From a virus, in the IMG/VR virus record IMGVR_UViG_3300042905_005706, positions 1 to 21,175 of that record: 21,175 bases of DNA; one strand, 5' to 3'. Of the stretch, positions 5,372-11,140 are shown one piece after another. Position numbers and translations under genes: made by a program. The notes beneath the pieces are model-generated. The model saw nothing but the letters and a program-made list of their open reading frames with translations. It did no database searches and was not told the DNA's origin. Within the stretch, counting starts at the first letter, position 1. Every line of letters begins with the position of its first letter.

Positions 5372-6308
5372 ATTCTGTGTCCTGTTTGGTTGAGGTCAGG
5401 GAAAGGATTGCATCTTCCTTCGGAAGAAAGCGTCGAGAAATCGTTTGCTTTGTGTACTGCTTGGCCAGATCCGGGTAATCGGTCTTAAATCGGGCCGAGT
5501 CGAAAGAGTTCGATACCGACTCTTTCCATGTCACAACTGTCTGGCCTGAATACAAGCCGACTTCGGCCGTATCGAGCCTGTTTTTGACCAGTTTCTCCAA
5601 TACCGCGATCTCGTCGGCAGCAGGAGCATTCCGGCGCTTCAGTTCAGCCAGTTTCCGCAGGTATCCGAGCGTTTCGGCATCGAGATCAACACTCTTGCCC
5701 GACTCTGCCCGGATCGCAGCCTTCAGCTCTTCGCTTTCGGCCGTCTTGGCGTCTTTCGGCACTTCTTCGTTGCCTTGGATGTATCGCTCCCAGAATCGCT
5801 TACATTCGCGAACTGCGTCGATGAACCAAGAAGACTGAAGCGAAGGCGTGATCTCGTAGATCGCGACCTTCAACCCCTCACCATGCAGGCACGCCAGATA
5901 GGCCCGGTCGATACCGGCCACCCAAGCCTGCCAGTTGACCTGGAGCAGGTAGTGTTCTGGCACTATGTCCCAGCTTCGCTGATGCGTCGTTTTGATCTCA
6001 AGGATCGCGCGGTCGTCGCCTTGGCCGATAATATAATCTGGCGTGGCGCTGGCCCAGCCGTCGGCGTGCTGCAAGAAGGGCTCTTCCAGCAGGATATTCC
6101 CGCCGATCAGCTTCAGGGCCTCCATGGCAACACCGTATTGAAGGTAATTGCCGAGGCGGGTACTCTGCGTTTCTTCCCGATCGTCGAACCCTGACTTTTC
6201 CAGCCAGAGCTGGCGAGGGCTGCTCCAAGGCGATATGCCAACCACAATCGGGGCGTCGGAAGCTCCGATCGTGTACCGGCGTCGTTCGCGTTGTTCGTCA
6301 GTCAGCAC
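5358..6308 (-). CDS. YqaJ-type viral recombination exonuclease
   Basis: A 316-residue protein. The start is GTG at 6308 with AAGGAA six bases upstream; longer frames would lack a ribosome site. Family signs are GASDAPIVVGISPW at residues 15-28, GVAMEA near residue 63, PDYII with Asp91, ILEIKTT with Glu104 and Lys106, and PEHYLLQVNWQ with Gln123. These are the PD-(D/E)xK nuclease residues of the YqaJ/lambda Red alpha group, which degrade one strand of duplex DNA to give 3' tails for a strand-annealing partner. It overlaps the small gene upstream and ssb downstream. The likely partner is encoded at 12878-13735. A 19-bp element lies 54 bp upstream. Confidence 0.9.
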   Translation of the reverse strand: MLTDEQRERRRYTIGASDAPIVVGISPWSSPRQLWLEKSGFDDREETQSTRLGNYLQYGVAMEALKLIGGNILLEEPFLQHADGWASATPDYIIGQGDDRAILEIKTTHQRSWDIVPEHYLLQVNWQAWVAGIDRAYLACLHGEGLKVAIYEITPSLQSSWFIDAVRECKRFWERYIQGNEEVPKDAKTAESEELKAAIRAESGKSVDLDAETLGYLRKLAELKRRNAPAADEIAVLEKLVKNRLDTAEVGLYSGQTVVTWKESVSNSFDSARFKTDYPDLAKQYTKQTISRRFLPKEDAILSLTSTKQDTEYVSN

Positions 6309-6603
6309 TGTTTTCCTTCTTTCGTTTCTGGTCAAAAAGGTGGTTAAGGTTCCGCGTTGCTCTTGCCGATCGCGCCGAGGTCTTTGGTAACTCTTTGGGC
6401 ACCTGTGCATACTGGTAGTCACGATCGATCGAAACATCTTCGATCGTCAGCAGATGCGACTTGATGATCTCGCCTTGAAGCCAAAGGTCGTGCCTGGCGG
6501 TAGAGGTGCCATCTTCAAGGTATCGCTTGATCTTGTGGTAAGCGTCTCGCAGCAAGACTACCTGAGCAATCTCCTGCGTCGATCGTTTTGTGGTTTCATC
6601 CAT
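6298..6603 (-). CDS. Hypothetical protein between resolvase and exonuclease
   Basis: A 101-residue basic protein of unknown function. ATG at 6603 overlaps the end of the RuvC-like gene by 8 bases, and its own 3' end overlaps the exonuclease start by 11 bases, so it is embedded in the recombination operon and probably co-translated. The first 60 residues are helical (STQEIAQVVLLRDAYHKIKR, then HDLWLQGEIIKSHLL); the C-terminus is basic and probably disordered (FDQKRKKENSAD). Part of that tail (SARSARATR) is encoded by the 19-bp element of the exonuclease gene. Confidence 0.7.
   Translation of the reverse strand: MDETTKRSTQEIAQVVLLRDAYHKIKRYLEDGTSTARHDLWLQGEIIKSHLLTIEDVSIDRDYQYAQVPKELPKTSARSARATRNLNHLFDQKRKKENSAD
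6362..6380 (-). promoter_or_regulatory. 19-bp upstream element, copy 6
   Basis: Plus strand CTTGCCGATCGCGCCGAGG, 54 bp upstream of the GTG at 6308, inside the C-terminal codons of the overlapping upstream gene. The most GC-rich copy. Confidence 0.6.
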
Positions 6604-7084
6604 GTTTCTTTACCTTGACAGAGCTGGTTGTCTTGATTGCGTGATACATTGCGACCGCGAAAGCTGATCGCTTGTCTGTCGCCCCTCTCAGCGGGTAGAG
6701 CGGGGCTGTTTTGTAAGAAAAAGAGCCGAAGCAATCCTCCAAGCCGGCCCGCAGACTGCTATCGTTCAGCGTGCCCTCCGGGACGAAATGCCGCCCGTAT
6801 TCTCGTCGAGAATAAAGAAAGACGTGGGCATTCTCGCAGGCTGCGATCGCCATGAACCAGCCGATCTGATAACAGGTTTCGATCGAGCTGGCCCCAAAGC
6901 CTTGCCCCTGATAAACCATACCTTCAATCGCGACATCGGCGTTCAGGTCGTCTTGCAAGATGGCTTTCACGTCAGAGTTTGTCGCCTTTTCGGCAAAGAC
7001 AATCTCCCAGTCTTTGTCAGTTTTGTAATCGATCAGACAGACGCCCGACAGATTTGGGCCTGGATCGATCCCTAAGACACGCAT
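6596..7084 (-). CDS. RuvC-like Holliday junction resolvase / RNase H-fold nuclease
   Basis: A 162-residue protein, close to RuvC length (about 170). The ATG at 7084 follows AGGAGGGT, an excellent site; upstream codons are not needed. It begins MRVLGIDPGPNLSGV with the first catalytic Asp at residue 7, then ADVAIEGMVYQGQG with Glu54, and ends with ATDKRSAFAVAMYHA, supplying Asp137 near the C-terminus. This is the order of acidic residues in the RuvC family, which cuts four-way junctions during recombination and before packaging. It is the first gene of the run leading to the exonuclease and SSB. Confidence 0.85.
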   Translation of the reverse strand: MRVLGIDPGPNLSGVCLIDYKTDKDWEIVFAEKATNSDVKAILQDDLNADVAIEGMVYQGQGFGASSIETCYQIGWFMAIAACENAHVFLYSRREYGRHFVPEGTLNDSSLRAGLEDCFGSFSYKTAPLYPLRGATDKRSAFAVAMYHAIKTTSSVKVKKHG

Positions 7085-7184
7085 ATTACCCTCCTGGTGC
7101 TGAATAAATGCCGGGCAGCAACGAGCCACCCGGCGCCTCAGAACTACCTCTTTGTCTATCCATGTGACAGAACAGACCCAGAGC

Positions 7185-7214
7185 CCAGCATGGTGAGTTG
7201 TAGTACCATGCTGG
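7185..7214. other. 10-bp perfect hairpin next to tRNA-like element
   Basis: CCAGCATGGT, a 10-base loop, ACCATGCTGG. On the minus strand it directly follows the 3' end of the tRNA-like element at 7216, so it may stop 3' trimming, guide processing or act as a weak terminator. No T-run follows. Confidence 0.55.
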
Positions 7215-7215
7215 A

Positions 7216-7294
7216 AGTCGCGGCCGGGAATCGAACCTGGCTTGCCTCTTAAACGACCTGATCAACAAAACAGGCGGGCTTATCCAATCGCGAC
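7216..7294 (-). tRNA. tRNA-like element, degenerate or non-canonical core
   Basis: A 79-base stretch on the minus strand. The acceptor ends GTCGCGA and CCGCGAC pair over six of seven positions. The T arm is CCAGG, loop TTCGATT, CCCGG with one mismatch; GGTTCGATTCC is the usual tRNA signature. The 45 bases between do not form a normal D arm plus anticodon arm. The best internal stem is CCTG/CAGG around TTTTGTTGAT, which would give an oversized loop containing GTT, and TTGGATA resembles a D loop. No CCA is encoded. It could be a decayed phage tRNA or an aberrant one; the amino acid cannot be assigned. Confidence 0.4.
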
Positions 7295-7304
7295 GAGTTT
7301 CAAT

Positions 7305-7415
7305 TCATCTCCCCCTCTTGATCGCTTGCATGTACATCACCACCAATGCCGCCATCATGCCCGACAGCGTAAAACAGGCCACAGCGGCGAGGATTGACAA
7401 AGCTGTTTCAGGCAT
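7305..7415 (-). CDS. 36-residue single-span membrane peptide
   Basis: A short gene just upstream of the tRNA-like element on the same strand. The ATG at 7415 overlaps the end of the preceding gene by 8 bases and has GGAAGGG about ten bases upstream. The peptide has a short acidic N-terminus (MPETA), one hydrophobic span of about 24 residues (LSILAAVACFTLSGMMAALV and onward) and a basic end KRGR, giving a likely N-out, C-in single-pass membrane protein. Such peptides in phages can be holin-like, superinfection-exclusion or membrane-stress factors; which one cannot be told. Its size makes the call moderate. Confidence 0.55.
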   Translation of the reverse strand: MPETALSILAAVACFTLSGMMAALVVMYMQAIKRGR

Positions 7416-7680
7416 CTTTTTGAATCCCTTCCAAGCCTTCACCGATCAGTATCTCTTCTGATCTGAACTTGTCTTTCCTGATAAATTCCAGCCGCTGAAT
7501 CTCTCTATCTACATACCAACGTGCTTTTTTCAGATCCTCAATGGCATCGCCCTTTTCACCCGCCCGCCAAATGTATTTAATCGCGTTCCCCCGGCAGTAA
7601 TTGAAGTGTTCTGTGATTTGAATGCACTCTATGCCGCTGGGATGGCTTTGATAGTGAGCAGGGTTGATTGGATCGCTCAT
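7408..7680 (-). CDS. DUF3310-type phage protein
   Basis: A 90-residue protein. HYQSHPSGIECIQITEHFNY at residues 9-28, then CRGNAIKYIWRAGEKGDAIED and LKKARWYVDREIQ, match the DUF3310 family, common small proteins of tailed phages often encoded near nucleotide-metabolism genes; their activity is not known to me. ATG at 7680 overlaps the stop of the upstream gene as ATGA, so it is translationally coupled. It is part of the operon that starts with the CsrA-like gene and includes thyX. Confidence 0.88.
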   Translation of the reverse strand: MSDPINPAHYQSHPSGIECIQITEHFNYCRGNAIKYIWRAGEKGDAIEDLKKARWYVDREIQRLEFIRKDKFRSEEILIGEGLEGIQKDA

Positions 7681-7970
7681 TCCGCTTGCCCTTTCCAGTG
7701 TTCATATTCCCAACCATCGACTAAAGCCTCTCTTTTGTCAGGAATCAAATCTCTGAGTCTTGTCATTGGGTGCGATGCCAGTCTGCCTGTTTTGATGTTG
7801 CGAACTGCCCACACCGGCGGGCTGACGATCCCGGCCTCAATGAGTGCATTGGCAATCTTTTCGATCGGGATTGCCTGGTAATCATTCAGGAACCGCCCGA
7901 AATCGGCATCCATGAGTTCCGCGAATCGTTCGGCCTGCTGTTTGGTGATGTTTTCAGGCTTGATTGCCAT
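7677..7970 (-). CDS. Hypothetical phage protein
   Basis: A 97-residue protein. The ATG at 7970 is preferred because GGAGG lies seven bases upstream; it lies 17 bases inside the upstream gene. Sequence MAIKPENITKQQAERFAELM, FLNDYQAIPIEKIANALIEAG, then VWAVRNIKTGRLASHPMTRL and WEYEHWKG. The N-terminal half is helical and the end has several tryptophans. No family recognised. It overlaps both neighbours, which supports it being a real gene of this operon. Confidence 0.75.
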   Translation of the reverse strand: MAIKPENITKQQAERFAELMDADFGRFLNDYQAIPIEKIANALIEAGIVSPPVWAVRNIKTGRLASHPMTRLRDLIPDKREALVDGWEYEHWKGQAE

Positions 7971-8187
7971 TGCTGGCCTCCAGTTCTTCGCAGTATTTTT
8001 TAGCTTTGGCAAGTGTAGGAAATGTTTTGCGTGATTGATCGCTACTCATAAGACCGGAGCAACTGTTTTCGAGCATGAATGTGCCGTCCCCGCAAACGTC
8101 AATCACCCATGATTTCGGCTCGTCGGCTCCATTTTTTTTCTTGGAGTTGGCGTCCCATTGGCCGAAGCCGTCAAATGTCCAGATCAT
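7954..8187 (-). CDS. Hypothetical small phage protein
   Basis: A 77-residue protein. ATG at 8187 with AGGAT seven bases upstream. It reads as a small beta domain (MIWTFDGFGQWDA, WVIDVCGDGTFMLENSC) followed by a C-terminal helix (LAKAKKYCEELEAS). The pattern 'W...D...GTF.L......S..FPTLAKAKKYCE' resembles small phage proteins of unknown role. It overlaps the next gene by 17 bases. The 48-bp gap upstream contains a short ACGAAA/TTTCGT hairpin. Confidence 0.72.
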   Translation of the reverse strand: MIWTFDGFGQWDANSKKKNGADEPKSWVIDVCGDGTFMLENSCSGLMSSDQSRKTFPTLAKAKKYCEELEASNGNQA

Positions 8188-8235
8188 TTTTTATCCTCGC
8201 TGTTGCTCACGAAATCGGTTTCGTTACCAGACGTT

Positions 8236-8592
8236 TCAGCAGTCGCACCTGTCCTTCAGATCTTCGATCTCTTTCTTTAGGTCGTCGATGATCTTTTGCA
8301 GGTCTATGCAGTTCTTTATTTCTTCAATATGCTGTGCCGTCTGCCAATCTAACTGGTTGATAAGTGCCAGCACCACGGCAGGCGATGCGGCGGCGATGTA
8401 GTCAGCGTCTTTCTCTTCAGGAAGCTGCAAAGTACAGTCAATATACTCGTCGTCATTCCACGGGCCATCGTGTTTTTGGGCGAATCGCAACAGACTTGCA
8501 AGTCCTTGTTGATTCCACGGCCCCTGCGTTGCCGCCTCTGCCTTCTGTCGCAGATCGCTCAAGAGGGCAGGCGTGATTTCAATTTGGCTCAT
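8236..8592 (-). CDS. Ead/Ea22-like phage protein
   Basis: A 118-residue protein. ALLSDLRQKAEAATQGPW at residues 9-26, DADYIAAASPAVVLALINQLD at residues 62-82, then a long coiled coil (IEEIKNCIDLQKIIDDLKKE and onward). These motifs mark the Ead/Ea22 family, early-region accessory proteins of lambdoid and other phages; the lambda member is linked to the switch between lysis and lysogeny. ATG at 8592 overlaps the stop of the coiled-coil gene upstream. The C-terminal DRCDC is unusual. Family recognition is good; function is not well defined. Confidence 0.85.
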   Translation of the reverse strand: MSQIEITPALLSDLRQKAEAATQGPWNQQGLASLLRFAQKHDGPWNDDEYIDCTLQLPEEKDADYIAAASPAVVLALINQLDWQTAQHIEEIKNCIDLQKIIDDLKKEIEDLKDRCDC

Positions 8593-9116
8593 GATTTCAT
8601 CGCTTTCATGCCTTTTATTTCTGATTCAAGACCTCTAATCTTTTCTTGGTTCTTGACTATTTCGCCCATTAAAAAGCCTTTATTTCGGTGCAGATCACTG
8701 TTGGCATGTTCTAGTGATTTTATTTCAAGGGCCTGTCTGTGCATCCCTCTGTTAAGCATCCTTAGCTCCCTTCGCTGGTGCTTAATCCGCCGCTGCAATG
8801 CCGCACGCTGAAACACTTGAGCCGGTATAGCGGTGCTTTCCAGTTGTTTTGCCTTCTCCTCAAGGTGGTGGACATATTTTGCGACCACATTCTGCCAGTA
8901 TGACGCTGATAAAGGTGACTCCATTGCTATCAAATATTCTTTAGCATCTTGCCACGGATCAGATGCTTGTTTTTCAAGTTCGGCAATCTTTGTCTCAAAC
9001 ATTTTGATTCGAGAAATCAAGAAATCATCTGTACGCATGTCTTGATGCGCGATCAATCTTAATGCCGCTTCAAGTGCCGATTTATCAGCTTTCAACTGTT
9101 CAATCTGCTCTTTCAT
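8589..9116 (-). CDS. Coiled-coil phage protein
   Basis: A 175-residue protein. ATG at 9116 with GGGGGAG upstream. Almost wholly helical with heptad patterns: QIEQLKADKSALEAALRLIA, MFETKIAELEKQ, then a basic middle LQRRIKHQRRELRMLNRGM and a final coiled coil IVKNQEKIRGLESEIKGM. The basic segment could bind nucleic acid. It overlaps the Ea22-like gene by 4 bases and follows the next gene upstream by 2 bases, so it is translationally coupled. No specific family recognised. Confidence 0.78.
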   Translation of the reverse strand: MKEQIEQLKADKSALEAALRLIAHQDMRTDDFLISRIKMFETKIAELEKQASDPWQDAKEYLIAMESPLSASYWQNVVAKYVHHLEEKAKQLESTAIPAQVFQRAALQRRIKHQRRELRMLNRGMHRQALEIKSLEHANSDLHRNKGFLMGEIVKNQEKIRGLESEIKGMKAMKS

Positions 9117-9118
9117 TT

Positions 9119-9496
9119 TTACTCCCCCCACACTGGAACGACCTTTCTGTCAATGCTATCGCCGATAGATTCCATAGCATCTTGTTTTGAAAAATACATG
9201 CGATACTTTGTGCTGCCCATGATCCCTCTGGATCTCGCCTCATAATCAGGCTCTCCGGCGGCAATCACAGCCCACAGTGGCTTGTATCCGCCTGCGGCGG
9301 ACTCAGGCTCCTCTGGCGGGTTGCCCTGAATCAAGTTGGTAATCTGATGGGCCAGTGAGTCCAGTTTGGCATTGAGTTGGTCGTTGATCAACTGGATAGC
9401 TTCGTCAGAGACAAGGCCGGGCATGTCTTGTCTGACGTGACGCAGGCTCTCTTTCATGCCCTGAATACGTTTGTACTGTTCAACTAACTCTCTCAT
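9119..9496 (-). CDS. Hypothetical phage protein
   Basis: A 125-residue protein. ATG at 9496 with GAGGA next to it and AAAGG a little further upstream, 3 bases after the thyX stop. The N-terminal 60 residues are helical (MRELVEQYKRIQGMKESLRH, then LNAKLDSLAHQITNLIQ); a linker PPEEPESAAGG leads to a beta-rich end LWAVIAAGEPDYEARSRG with YFSKQDAMESIGDSIDRKV. The end resembles the small 'Kxxx F.s..dA..yi' domains of phage accessory proteins. No function assigned. Confidence 0.75.
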   Translation of the reverse strand: MRELVEQYKRIQGMKESLRHVRQDMPGLVSDEAIQLINDQLNAKLDSLAHQITNLIQGNPPEEPESAAGGYKPLWAVIAAGEPDYEARSRGIMGSTKYRMYFSKQDAMESIGDSIDRKVVPVWGE

Positions 9497-9499
9497 TCC

Positions 9500-10264
9500 T
9501 CAAACCTTTCTAAATGGCGTTGTCACGCCATCTTCGGTTATCTGGTAATCGCCAAAAATGTTTGGTGCCGCATCTTGCAGCTTCTTCATGACCGCAACAG
9601 ACAACCTTTGCATTTCAGCATCTGCATGGATCGAACCTCGCAGCTCGACAAAGTGCCGCCAGGCACGGGCGTTGCCTGTGACAAATATCTTTGTTTCGGT
9701 GCAGTTGGGTAAAACTGACCTTGCAGCCTCGCGGGCCTTCTTGCGACGAAGTGTGGCATCTTGAATTGATTCGTCTTGTAGCAGACTTGCCAGTTTTGAA
9801 TACATAATTTGCGATTCTTTGCAGGACTGCTCCCACAAATCATAGGTGTATCCATTAAATTCATCTTTTTTTATCCCCGGTGGCAACACAAACGCACATT
9901 CCGACTCGTCTACATACCGCTGCGATAACTGCGAGAATCCGAAGCCTGCCCTATGCCGCACCAGTTCATGCGTGAGAGACCGGGAAACTCCGGTAATAAG
10001 CAGGCTGAACACAGCATGCTCCAGCACTGAACCATGTCCGACTTCCAAGATATGCCCGACATACGACTTGTTGCCGCCGGGACGGGGCTTGGCAAAAGAC
10101 ATGTAGCAGAGCCGGCCTGCAATCTCGACAAGCCTTTCAGCTTCGCTGCCAGTGTCGGTCTGCCAGTCCGGCACCCGCTCCGAATGCAGAAATTGCTCCA
10201 GCTCCTCAAAACCCGTTTCCTGAAAACCCACCAGATACACACTTGGTTCAGTAATAATTCTCAT
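9500..10264 (-). CDS. thyX: Flavin-dependent thymidylate synthase ThyX
   Basis: A 254-residue protein of normal ThyX length. It makes dTMP from dUMP using FADH2 and methylenetetrahydrofolate. VGHGSVLEHAVFSLLITGVS at residues 75-94 and VRHRAGFGFSQLSQRYV at 102-118 are the family signature; the second holds the RHR at 103-105 and the conserved SQRY. There are eight residues between RHR and that serine instead of the usual seven (see findings). The later LRGSIHADAEMQRL is the helix that binds nucleotide. The ATG at 10264 overlaps the CsrA-like stop as ATGA, so the two are coupled. The gene would supply dTMP for phage replication whatever the host's own enzyme. Confidence 0.93.
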   Translation of the reverse strand: MRIITEPSVYLVGFQETGFEELEQFLHSERVPDWQTDTGSEAERLVEIAGRLCYMSFAKPRPGGNKSYVGHILEVGHGSVLEHAVFSLLITGVSRSLTHELVRHRAGFGFSQLSQRYVDESECAFVLPPGIKKDEFNGYTYDLWEQSCKESQIMYSKLASLLQDESIQDATLRRKKAREAARSVLPNCTETKIFVTGNARAWRHFVELRGSIHADAEMQRLSVAVMKKLQDAAPNIFGDYQITEDGVTTPFRKV

Positions 10265-10431
10265 TTTGACTTGTCCTCTTTCTTGATACGCGACACCTGA
10301 CAGGCTCTCGGTGCATCCACGCCCAGTTTGATTGCCTGAGCTGAAGTGCATTTAATCTTGAGCGTAATCGGGTCGCACCCAGGCGGCTCCAGACGCACCA
10401 TCTCCCCGTCTTTAACACGCAATACAAGCAC
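10261..10431 (-). CDS. csrA: CsrA-like RNA-binding regulator (phage-encoded)
   Basis: A 56-residue protein, close to CsrA size (about 61). The GTG at 10431 follows a strong GGAGGAAC site. It begins MLVLRVKDGEMVRLEPPG, matching the CsrA start 'MLVLTRKxGE.i.I', and goes on with PITLKIKCTSAQAIKLGVDA and PRACQVSRIKK, matching 'i.v.vl.i.g..vrlGi.APk.v.V.R.Ei'. CsrA dimers bind GGA motifs in mRNA leaders and usually block translation. The RNA-contact Arg near position 44 of CsrA has a counterpart in QVSRIKK. It is first in an operon with thyX (ATGA overlap) and has a 19-bp element 72 bp upstream. Targets are unknown. Confidence 0.85.
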   Translation of the reverse strand: MLVLRVKDGEMVRLEPPGCDPITLKIKCTSAQAIKLGVDAPRACQVSRIKKEDKSK

Positions 10432-10468
10432 TGTCGTTCCTCCGTTGCAAATGCTCTCTGTTGTGCAA

Positions 10469-11140
10469 TCACCACTGCTCGACTAGCAGCTCGTCTTCCT
10501 TGCTTGCCGAGACTGTCGAGGCGGCGGGCCTTGTACGTTTAACAGGCTGGACAGGCTGTTTTTGTGGATTTCGAACAGTATCTACCCACGCCGTAAATAT
10601 TCCGTCCTGAAACTGCAACGGCTTGTCCGGATCAATACTGTTTCTTTTTAACCACTCGCGGTGCCTGTTTCTCGCCGCCAGATTCTCTCGTCGCGCTGCC
10701 GCCATCGCTTCCGGTGATGCCATCGGCACTCCTGCATAGGCCATGCTCGCCGCACAGTCGCATCGATACGCCGCTTTAAACAGTTCGCCAGATCGATGAA
10801 CCTGCTCGACCATCACAACGCCGATTCCGTCGCAAAACTCGCAAACACAATCCGGTACAGCCGGCGAGGCGGCAGGGGCACGATCCTTCTTTGTGCCGAC
10901 CTGAATAAATTCTGCATAAGCTGGCAAAACTGCCCCAATGCCTTTGCCAATTACTGTCAATGAAAAGTCGATTGCAATATCTTTGAGCTGTTCTGTCTTG
11001 CCCAGCAGCTTGCTCTTCGTAAGCAGCTTTTGCCATGCCGGCAACAGGCTTGTGATTGTCCGCTCGACCGCCTCGTTCTCGATGTTGTATCCGCGCGTCT
11101 GGTAGATTCCTTCGACGTATTCGCTGATCCAGTTATCCAT
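10469..11140 (-). CDS. Zinc-finger replication-associated protein, possible helicase loader
   Basis: A 223-residue protein. The ATG at 11140 lies within the last codons of the initiator gene (AAAGGT nine bases upstream), so the two are coupled. The first 80 residues are helical (MDNWISEYVEGIYQTRGYN, then LLPAWQKLLTKSKLLGKTE). Residues around 98-130 have CVCEFCDGIGVV and YRCDCAAS, a four-cysteine zinc site. A basic, disordered C-terminus includes PVQPVKRTRPAAS. No Walker motif is seen, so it is not DnaC-like. By position after an origin-bearing initiator it may be an analogue of lambda P, the helicase loader; that is inference. Its 3' end encodes the 19-bp element of the CsrA-like gene. Confidence 0.75.
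   Translation of the reverse strand: MDNWISEYVEGIYQTRGYNIENEAVERTITSLLPAWQKLLTKSKLLGKTEQLKDIAIDFSLTVIGKGIGAVLPAYAEFIQVGTKKDRAPAASPAVPDCVCEFCDGIGVVMVEQVHRSGELFKAAYRCDCAASMAYAGVPMASPEAMAAARRENLAARNRHREWLKRNSIDPDKPLQFQDGIFTAWVDTVRNPQKQPVQPVKRTRPAASTVSASKEDELLVEQW
10503..10521 (-). promoter_or_regulatory. 19-bp upstream element, copy 7
   Basis: Plus strand CTTGCCGAGACTGTCGAGG, 72 bp upstream of the csrA-like GTG at 10431 and inside the C-terminal codons of the upstream gene (STVSASK). Confidence 0.65.

Noticed and set aside
7086-7268. 60-codon minus-strand frame across the tRNA-like element
   Set aside because: It reads straight through the tRNA-like sequence and its hairpin, with no ribosome site.
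10248-10475. 75-codon minus-strand frame over the csrA-like gene
   Set aside because: Arg-, Trp- and Cys-rich shadow; the real gene is the shorter GTG frame with a strong ribosome site and clear CsrA motifs.
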